This document shows, in pieces, positions 5,099-10,754 of a stretch of 10,754 bases of DNA. The first letter of the stretch is position 1, and each line of letters opens with the position of its first letter. The notes beneath the pieces are model-generated. The model was not told the DNA's origin, searched no databases, and worked only from the letters and a program-made list of their open reading frames with translations. Both the position numbers and the translations under genes were made by a program. The DNA comes from Actinomycetota bacterium (GTDB lineage Bacteria > Actinomycetota > Nitriliruptoria > Euzebyales > Egibacteraceae): the NCBI GenBank assembly GCA_019347785.1, contig JAHWKQ010000058.1, positions 1-10,754 of the forward strand. Direction: 5' to 3'.

Positions 5099-6138
5099 AC
5101 CTCGACCGGCCCGAGCGGTTCGGCACGGTCGACGCCGCCGACGCGCTCGGCGACGTCGAGGCCGCGTGGCGCCAGTGGGACCAGGCCCGGGCCCTGCCGG
5201 TCCCGGACCTGCCGGTCCCGGACCTGCCGGCGGCCGGCGCCACGGCCGTGCTCGTGACCGGGATGGGAGGGTCGGGCACGGTCGGCGACGTCGTCGCCGC
5301 GCTGGCCGACCGCCGGCTGTCCGCGCCGGTGGTCGTCCACAAGGGCTACGGGGCGCCCGCCTTCGCCGGCGAGGGCACCCTGGCGGTCGTCGTGTCCCAC
5401 TCGGGAGATACCGAGGAGACCTGCTCGGCGCTGACCGAGGCGCACGGGCGCGGCGCCCGCGTGCTCGCCGTCACCACCGGGGGGGCGGTGGGCGCCTACT
5501 GCGACGACCACGGCCTTCCCTGGGTGCGCATCCCGACCGGCGGGCCGCCCCGCCACAGCCTGGGGTGGCTGGCGCTGCCGGCGCTGGCGGCCCTGGGGCT
5601 GGACGGCGGCATCGACGAGGCCGTGGCGCTGCTGCGGGAGCTCGCCGGCGGCTGGGGCCGCCACGTGCCGGTCGCCGACAACCCCGCCAAGCACGTGGCG
5701 CTGCGGCTGGCGGGCGTCGGCCTGCCCGTCGTGTACGGGGCCCACGGGCTGGCCGCCGTGGCCGCACGCCGGCTGGAGAACCAGCTCAACGAGAACGCCA
5801 AGCTGCAGGCGTGCAGCGAGGTCATGCCGGAGCTGTGCCACAACGACATCGTGGGCTGGCAGTCCCCCGCGCCGATCCCCGCCGGGCTCGTGTGCCTGCG
5901 CGACCCGGCCGGGGAGCACCCGCGGGTGGCCCGGCGCTTCGCGGTGCTCGACGAGCTCGTGGGGGACCGCTTCCGGTGGCGGGAGCAGGTGTTCTCCCGC
6001 GGCGAGGCGCCCCTGGCCCGGCTGCTGTCGCTGCTGTCGTTCGCCGACCACGTCAGCGTCTACGCGGCCCTGGCCCGCGACGTCGATCCCACGCCGATCC
6101 ACCTCATCGACGCGCTGAAGCGGCGCCTGGACCTGTGA
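5095..6138 (+). CDS. Bifunctional phosphoglucose/phosphomannose isomerase (SIS domains)
   Basis: A 347-residue protein with two SIS folds. It interconverts fructose-6-phosphate with glucose-6-phosphate and mannose-6-phosphate, feeding ManB. Visible signatures are GMGGSGTVGD, the sugar-phosphate loop SHSGDTEET, the PPRHSLGWL segment, ENQLNENAK with the predicted catalytic Glu, and PELCHNDIVGW with the catalytic-type His, ending in DPTPIHLIDALKRRL. These define the archaeal/actinobacterial PGI/PMI family rather than the cupin-type ManA. In mycobacteria the neighbouring homologue next to manB is of the same kind. The GTG at 5095 overlaps the previous stop by four bases and the next gene overlaps its stop in the same way, so it is internal to the operon. 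An in-frame 15-base tandem repeat codes LPVPD twice at residues 34-43, in the linker before the first SIS fold, and is unlikely to affect the active site. Confidence 0.9.
   Translation: MNLDRPERFGTVDAADALGDVEAAWRQWDQARALPVPDLPVPDLPAAGATAVLVTGMGGSGTVGDVVAALADRRLSAPVVVHKGYGAPAFAGEGTLAVVVSHSGDTEETCSALTEAHGRGARVLAVTTGGAVGAYCDDHGLPWVRIPTGGPPRHSLGWLALPALAALGLDGGIDEAVALLRELAGGWGRHVPVADNPAKHVALRLAGVGLPVVYGAHGLAAVAARRLENQLNENAKLQACSEVMPELCHNDIVGWQSPAPIPAGLVCLRDPAGEHPRVARRFAVLDELVGDRFRWREQVFSRGEAPLARLLSLLSFADHVSVYAALARDVDPTPIHLIDALKRRLDL
5194..5230 (+). repeat. 15-base tandem repeat inside the isomerase gene
   Basis: ctgccggtcccggac occurs at 5194-5208 and again, identical, at 5209-5223, followed by a partial third copy, ctgccgg, at 5224-5230. 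It is in frame and adds Leu-Pro-Val-Pro-Asp units. The exact identity suggests a recent slippage duplication. Confidence 0.9.
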
Positions 6139-6923
6139 CCCCCGCCGGCGACGGGCTGGCCGCCCGACTGGGCGACCGGCGCCCCCGGGTGCTGGTCACC
6201 CTGGGCTCCGGGCTGGGCGCGCTGGCCGACGACGTCGCCGACCCGACGGTGGTGCCGTTCGCCGACGCGGGCCTGCCCGCCGCCGGCGTGCCGGGCCACG
6301 AGGGCCGCTTCGTGGCGGGCCGGCTGCACGGCGCCGGTGTCCTCGTGCAGCAGGGCCGGCTGCACCTGTACGAGGGCGTCGGCGCCGCCGCGGTGACGGC
6401 CTGCGTCCGCGCGGCGGCGGCCGTCGGCGTGGACACGTTCGTCGTCACCAACGCCGCGGGGGGTCTGCGGTCGACGCTGCGCCCCGGCGACCTGCTGTGC
6501 CTGACCGACCACCTCAACCTGACCGGCCACAACCCGTTGGCGGGCCTGTGGCCGCCGCCCTTCGTGGACATGGCCGACGCCTACGACCCCGGGCTGCGCG
6601 GTCAGGCGCACGAGGCGGCGGCGCGAGCCGGCGAGCGACTGGTCGACGGGGTCTACGCCGGCGTGCTCGGGCCGGCGTTCGAGACGCCGGCGGAGGTGCG
6701 CATGCTGCGCGCGATGGGCGCCGACGCGGTCGGCATGTCCACGGTGGCCGAGGTCGTCGCGGCGCGCGCCGCCGGCATGCGCGTGCTGGGGTTGTCACTG
6801 GTGACCAACGTCCACCGCGGGACGGGCGCGCCCACGGCGCACGACGAGGTCCTCCGGGTGGGCCGCGAGGCCGGACCCCGCCTGGCGGCCGTGCTGCGTG
6901 CCCTGCTGCCCCGGCTGGCGTAG
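6135..6923 (+). CDS. punA: Purine-nucleoside phosphorylase (trimeric type)
   Basis: A 262-residue enzyme of the trimeric PNP/MTAP family, which splits purine nucleosides with phosphate into base and (deoxy)ribose-1-phosphate. Phosphate-site residues are seen in LGSGLG (Ser25), the PGHEG segment and GRLHLYEG (His77, Glu80); TNAAGG is at 105-110. The base and ribose sites show GPAFETPAE with Glu183, VGMSTV with Met201, and SLVTN with Asn225. Asn at this last place marks 6-oxopurine (inosine/guanosine) specificity, whereas methylthioadenosine phosphorylases carry Asp there. The STVAEVVAARAAG stretch is also PNP-like. Nearby mtnA nevertheless suggests that methylthio-nucleosides could be substrates, perhaps methylthioinosine. 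The GTG start at 6135 overlaps the isomerase stop by four bases. It is the last gene of the manB operon, and a promoter for ahcY lies 20 bases after its stop. Confidence 0.88.
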   Translation: MTPAGDGLAARLGDRRPRVLVTLGSGLGALADDVADPTVVPFADAGLPAAGVPGHEGRFVAGRLHGAGVLVQQGRLHLYEGVGAAAVTACVRAAAAVGVDTFVVTNAAGGLRSTLRPGDLLCLTDHLNLTGHNPLAGLWPPPFVDMADAYDPGLRGQAHEAAARAGERLVDGVYAGVLGPAFETPAEVRMLRAMGADAVGMSTVAEVVAARAAGMRVLGLSLVTNVHRGTGAPTAHDEVLRVGREAGPRLAAVLRALLPRLA

Positions 6924-6934
6924 CGGGCCCCGGC

Positions 6935-6958
6935 GGGCGCTCGGATACGCTGGCGCCC
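6935..6958 (+). promoter_or_regulatory. ahcY promoter: -10 (TACGCT) inside a small dyad
   Basis: TACGCT at 6946-6951 fits TAnnnT and predicts a start near 6958, with a leader of about 37 bases. It lies in the loop of a perfect 6-base inverted repeat, gggcgc (6935-6940) and gcgccc (6953-6958). The dyad may be a terminator for the nucleoside phosphorylase gene or a protein-binding site over the promoter. AGGAG (6979-6983) is 11 bases before the ahcY ATG. Confidence 0.42.
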
Positions 6959-6994
6959 CCGACCGTCACCGCACCCACAGGAGCCCGTCGCCTC

Positions 6995-8263
6995 ATGCCC
7001 GAGCTGCCGCCGCACGACATCGCCGACCTGGGCCTGGCCGCGCGCGGGCGGACGCGCATCGAGTGGGCCGAGCACGGCATGCCCGTCCTGGGCCTGCTCC
7101 GCGAGCGCTTCGCCGCGGAGCGCCCGCTGGAGGGCCAGACCGTCGCCGCGTGCCTGCACGTCACGACCGAGACGGCCAACCTGGTGCGCACGCTCGCCGC
7201 GGGGGGGGCCGACGTGACGCTGGTGGCCAGCAACCCGCTGTCGACCCAGGACGACACCGCCGCCGCCCTCGTCGGCGAGTACGGCCTGTCCGTGCACGCG
7301 GTGCGCGGCGAGGACGCCGAGGCCTACTACCGCCACATCGACGTCGCCCTGGACCGTCGCCCGACGATGACGATGGACGACGGCTGCGACCTCGTGAACC
7401 GGCTGCACGGCGAGCGCCCGGGCCAGGCCGCTCGGGTGCTGGCGGGCACCGAGGAGACGACCACCGGCGTCATCCGGTTGCGGGCCATGGAGCGGGCCGG
7501 CGCGCTGCGGTACCCGGTCGTGGCGGTCAACGACACCCCCAGCAAGCGCCTGTTCGACAACCGCTTCGGCACGGGTCAGTCGACCATCGACGGGATCATC
7601 CGCTCGACGAACCTGCTGCTGGCAGGGCGGACGGTGGTCGTCGCGGGCTTCGGCTTCTGCGGCCGCGGCGTCGCCAGCCGCGCCCGGGGCCTCGGCGCCG
7701 AGATCGTCGTGACCGAGGTCGACCCGATCAGGGCCCTGGAGGCCAGGATGGAGGGCTACCGGGTGATGCCCATGGCCGACGCCGCCGCCCACGGCGACGT
7801 GTTCGTCACCGTGACGGGCAACACGTCGATCATCCGCGGCGAGCACCTCGAGGCGATGCACGACGGTGCGATCCTGTGCAACGCGGGGCACTTCGACGTC
7901 GAGATCGACCTCGCGGCGCTGGAGAAGCTGGCGGTCTCCCGCCGGGGGGTGCGGCCCGACGCCGAGGAGTTCCGCATGGCCGACGGGCGGCGCCTGGTGC
8001 TGCTGGCCCAGGGAAGGCTCGTCAACCTGGGCGCGGCCGAGGGCCACCCCGCCGCGGTGATGGACATGAGCTTCGCCGACCAGGCGCTGGTCATGGCGTG
8101 GCTGTCCACGGAGGGCCCGCCGCGCGCCGCGGGCGTCGTGGACGTCCCGCCGGGAATCGACGCGGAGGTCGCCCGACTCAAGCTCGCGTCGATGGGCACG
8201 GCCATCGACGTGCTGACCGAGGAACAGGAGACCTACCTTGGCTCCTACGACCTCGGCACCTGA
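6995..8263 (+). CDS. ahcY: Adenosylhomocysteinase (S-adenosyl-L-homocysteine hydrolase), short form
   Basis: A 422-residue NAD-dependent enzyme that reversibly splits S-adenosylhomocysteine to adenosine and homocysteine, relieving product inhibition of methyltransferases. Catalytic positions are intact: His55 in LHVTTETANL, Asp129 in MDDGCDL, Glu154 in GTEETTTGV, and Lys184 and Asp188 in NDTPSKRLFDN. The NAD-binding loop reads GFGFCGRG, and the end of the cofactor domain has HFDVEI and PAAVMDMSFADQAL. The internal insert of about 40 residues found in most bacterial and mycobacterial forms is absent, and so is the C-terminal Lys/Tyr tail that reaches a neighbour's NAD site; the protein ends soon after LTEEQETYL. 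This is the Thermotoga/archaeal type. Some archaeal members prefer S-inosylhomocysteine, so the substrate is open. The reading frame extends upstream, but the ATG at 6995 has AGGAG and begins the conserved region. It heads an operon with hisE, hisG and mtnA. Confidence 0.94.
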   Translation: MPELPPHDIADLGLAARGRTRIEWAEHGMPVLGLLRERFAAERPLEGQTVAACLHVTTETANLVRTLAAGGADVTLVASNPLSTQDDTAAALVGEYGLSVHAVRGEDAEAYYRHIDVALDRRPTMTMDDGCDLVNRLHGERPGQAARVLAGTEETTTGVIRLRAMERAGALRYPVVAVNDTPSKRLFDNRFGTGQSTIDGIIRSTNLLLAGRTVVVAGFGFCGRGVASRARGLGAEIVVTEVDPIRALEARMEGYRVMPMADAAAHGDVFVTVTGNTSIIRGEHLEAMHDGAILCNAGHFDVEIDLAALEKLAVSRRGVRPDAEEFRMADGRRLVLLAQGRLVNLGAAEGHPAAVMDMSFADQALVMAWLSTEGPPRAAGVVDVPPGIDAEVARLKLASMGTAIDVLTEEQETYLGSYDLGT

Positions 8264-8561
8264 CCCCGACGGGGCCGCCGGCGGGGTCCTGGAGGAGCTG
8301 GAGCGGGTGCTCGCGCACCGGCGGCGGGACCCGCCGCCGGGGTCCTACTCGGTCACGCTGATGGCCGACCCCGAGCTGGCCCAGCGCAAGATCATGGAGG
8401 AGTCCTTCGAGCTGTGCCTCGAGCTGGGGCGGGCCACGGCCGACGGTGACCGCGTCGCCGAGGAGGCCGCCGACGTCGTGTTCCACGTGCTGGCGGCCCT
8501 CGTCGGCGCGGGCGTGCCGCTGGAGGCCGTGCTCGCCCGTTTGCGGGAGCGGCGGCGGTGA
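8238..8561 (+). CDS. hisE: Phosphoribosyl-ATP pyrophosphatase
   Basis: A 107-residue enzyme for the second step of histidine synthesis, hydrolysing phosphoribosyl-ATP to phosphoribosyl-AMP and pyrophosphate. Its all-alpha MazG-like core is visible: LEELERVLAHRR, then PPPGSYSVTLM, KIMEESFELCLE (the metal-binding EE..E helix) and RVAEEAADVVFHVLAALV with the second acidic motif. The usual GEEA of the first motif reads MEES here, which keeps the acidic ligands. The start is a TTG at 8238 preceded by CAGGAG with seven-base spacing; no ATG or GTG fits the length and ribosome binding site better. It begins inside ahcY and overlaps it by 26 bases. Its stop overlaps the hisG start by four bases. Pairing with hisG is as in other actinobacteria; the location after ahcY is less usual. 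Confidence 0.92.
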   Translation: MAPTTSAPDPDGAAGGVLEELERVLAHRRRDPPPGSYSVTLMADPELAQRKIMEESFELCLELGRATADGDRVAEEAADVVFHVLAALVGAGVPLEAVLARLRERRR

Positions 8562-9430
8562 GCCGCACCGACACGGGCCCCGCGGGCCGCCCGGGGATGC
8601 GCGTGGGGGTGCCCTCGCGCGGGCGTTTGCGCGACGACTGCCTGGTGCTGCTGGACCGGGCCGGCTACACGACCGACATGCTGCACGGCTCGGGGTCCAT
8701 CGCCGCCGTGGGCGACCTGGAGTTCATCGAGATGCGCCCCCGCGACGCCGGGGCGGCCCTGGCGGCCGGCTCCCTGGACGCGGCCTTCCTGGCGACCGAC
8801 ATCGTCGCCGAGCACGACCTGGAGGATCTGCCGGCCCTGCCGCTCGGCTTCAGCCGGTCCGAGCTGGTCGTCGCCAGCCGCGACGACGACGGCCGCCGCG
8901 ACGCCGCGGACCTGCAGGGCGCCGTCGTGGCCACGCACCTGCCCGCGCTGACGGGGCGGTTCTTCCGGGCCAAGGGCATCGACGTCACGGTCGTGGCCAT
9001 GGGCGGGGCGCTCGAGGGCGTGTGCGCGGCCGGGCTTGCCGACGCCATCGTGGACCTGCGCGAGACCGGCACGAGCCTCGCGACCAACCGCCTGCGGGTG
9101 CTGGAGGTGGTCCGCCGCTGCGAGGCGCAGTTCGTCCGGCGCGGCGGCACGGCCGGCCTGGACGGGCTCGTGCTGCGCCTGGAGGCGGTCCTCACCGCCG
9201 GGGGGCACCGCTACGTCATGCTGCACGTCCCCCGGGGCCGGCTGGACGAGCTGCGGGCGGTCTTCCCGGGGCTGGCGTCGCCGACGGTGCTGCCCCTGGC
9301 CGGCCGCGAGGACCTGGTCGCGGTGCACTTCGTCGTCGCCGGCCACGAGCTGTGGGGCCGCCTGGGCGACCTGCGCGCCCTGGGCGCGACCGGCATCGTG
9401 GCGCTGGCCCCCCAGGCCCTGGTCCCCTGA
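8558..9430 (+). CDS. hisG: ATP phosphoribosyltransferase, long (regulatory) form
   Basis: A 290-residue enzyme that joins ATP and PRPP to make phosphoribosyl-ATP, the committed step of histidine synthesis. The catalytic part (about 14-210) begins MRVGVPSRGRLRDD, corresponding to the family's LPSKGRL, and carries the PRPP-binding motif ADAIVDLRETGTSL. From about 213 on, the RYVMLHVPRGRLDEL segment through GATGIVALAP is the ACT-like C-terminal domain that mediates histidine feedback inhibition. This makes it a HisG-L enzyme that does not need HisZ. The GTG at 8558 overlaps the hisE stop by four bases and has GGGAG eight bases upstream. An internal ATG at 8597 would start closer to the conserved core and cannot be excluded. 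mtnA follows seven bases after the stop, so co-transcription is likely. No transcription attenuator was seen in this operon. Confidence 0.94.
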   Translation: MSRTDTGPAGRPGMRVGVPSRGRLRDDCLVLLDRAGYTTDMLHGSGSIAAVGDLEFIEMRPRDAGAALAAGSLDAAFLATDIVAEHDLEDLPALPLGFSRSELVVASRDDDGRRDAADLQGAVVATHLPALTGRFFRAKGIDVTVVAMGGALEGVCAAGLADAIVDLRETGTSLATNRLRVLEVVRRCEAQFVRRGGTAGLDGLVLRLEAVLTAGGHRYVMLHVPRGRLDELRAVFPGLASPTVLPLAGREDLVAVHFVVAGHELWGRLGDLRALGATGIVALAPQALVP

Positions 9431-9437
9431 GGACGCC

Positions 9438-10478
<1,041 letters not shown>

Positions 10479-10487
10479 CCGGTGTGG

Positions 10488-10524
10488 ACGGGCCCGGCCC
10501 GCAGGGCGCCGGGGCCCGTACCGT
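10488..10524 (+). promoter_or_regulatory. comF-family promoter with adjoining dyad
   Basis: TACCGT at 10519-10524 fits TAnnnT and ends seven bases before the ATG at 10532, so the mRNA would be leaderless or have a one-base leader. The right arm of a perfect 8-base inverted repeat, acgggccc (10488-10495) and gggcccgt (10512-10519), touches the first base of this element. The dyad could be a second terminator or an operator. Confidence 0.42.
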
Positions 10525-10531
10525 GGCCGGG

Positions 10532-10754
10532 ATGCGCGTCCTGGCCGGCCTGGTCGACTTCCTCGTCCCGCCCCGGTGCGCGGCCTGCCCCGAGCCGTCC
10601 GGCGACGGGCTGTGCCCGGCCTGCCTGGTGGCCGCCGAGCGTCTGCGCCTTCCGCGGGCGGGCCGGACGGCGCTCGACGAGGGCGTCGTGGCCGTCGGGG
10701 CCTTCGCCTACGCCGGGGTGGTCCGCCGGGCGATCCACGCCGTGAAGTCCCCGG
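10532..10754 (+). CDS. ComF-family phosphoribosyltransferase, N-terminal part
   Basis: The gene runs off the window after 74 codons. The visible part opens MRVLAGLVDFLVPPRC and has two Cys pairs, CAAC and CPAC, about a dozen residues apart, which form the N-terminal zinc ribbon of ComF proteins. It continues into the conserved FAYAGVVRRAIHAVK segment at the start of the phosphoribosyltransferase domain; the PRPP loop lies beyond the window. ComF/GntX proteins are linked to DNA uptake in competent bacteria, but in most actinobacteria the role is unknown. The ATG at 10532 has no ribosome binding site and sits at leaderless distance from a TACCGT element. A longer open frame that covers this region from 10482 is in another phase and is a shadow. 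Confidence 0.88.
   Translation, partial: MRVLAGLVDFLVPPRCAACPEPSGDGLCPACLVAAERLRLPRAGRTALDEGVVAVGAFAYAGVVRRAIHAVKSP

Noticed and set aside
6497..6994. Upstream extension of the ahcY reading frame
   Set aside because: The extra residues lie inside the nucleoside phosphorylase gene and are low complexity. The ATG at 6995 has AGGAG and matches the family N-terminus.
6653..8047. Reverse-strand frame of 464 codons opposite the phosphorylase and ahcY
   Set aside because: It is a shadow of forward coding sequence, with composition rich in His, Arg, Gly, Ala and Val and no domain.
10482..10745. GTG-started frame after mtnA
   Set aside because: It is off phase with the ComF-family frame at 10532, which shows paired Cys motifs and the conserved PRTase segment; the 10482 frame is Pro/Arg/Trp noise.

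Overview
The window is very GC-rich, densely packed chromosomal DNA read entirely on the + strand, with GTG and TTG starts beside ATG and many 4-base stop/start overlaps. A WhiB-type regulator places it in the Actinomycetota. The short form of S-adenosylhomocysteinase, together with MtnA beside the hisE-hisG pair, suggests a lineage away from Streptomyces and Mycobacterium, but the sequence alone does not settle which one. No phage, insertion sequence, CRISPR array, RNA gene or integration site was seen. The largest gap without a gene is about 130 bases.

Layout: (1) positions 1-386 are the 3' end of rarA, a replication-fork maintenance ATPase. (2) 414-1451 is a sugar-1-phosphate nucleotidyltransferase with a C-terminal left-handed beta-helix, resembling GDP-mannose pyrophosphorylase. 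(3) 1533-2819 is a secreted SpoIID/LytB-family protein. (4) 2951-3181 is a WhiB2-like iron-sulfur regulator with its own leader. (5) 3274-3462 is a small zinc-ribbon protein. (6) 3558-6923 is a probable operon: phosphomannomutase (manB), a Trm112-like zinc protein, a bifunctional phosphoglucose/phosphomannose isomerase and a trimeric-type purine nucleoside phosphorylase. (7) 6995-10478 is a second probable operon: ahcY, hisE, hisG and mtnA. (8) 10532-end is the 5' part of a ComF-family phosphoribosyltransferase.

Two themes connect the genes. The isomerase, ManB and the nucleotidyltransferase make an almost complete route from fructose-6-phosphate to GDP-mannose, surrounding whiB. This matches the long-known actinobacterial neighbourhood of whiB2, manB, an SIS-domain isomerase and sahH. 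The second half deals with the by-products of S-adenosylmethionine use: AhcY removes S-adenosylhomocysteine, the nucleoside phosphorylase splits purine nucleosides, and MtnA processes methylthioribose-1-phosphate. HisE and HisG, which consume ATP and PRPP, sit between AhcY and MtnA.

This is mostly conserved core metabolism and I did not find a wholly new system. The points most worth checking are: the 6-oxopurine-type active site of the phosphorylase beside mtnA and a short-form AhcY, which hints at a deaminated (inosine) salvage route; the repeated TAnnnT -10 elements, two of which lie at leaderless distance from ATG; dyads packed against three promoters; and a 15-base tandem repeat inside the isomerase gene.
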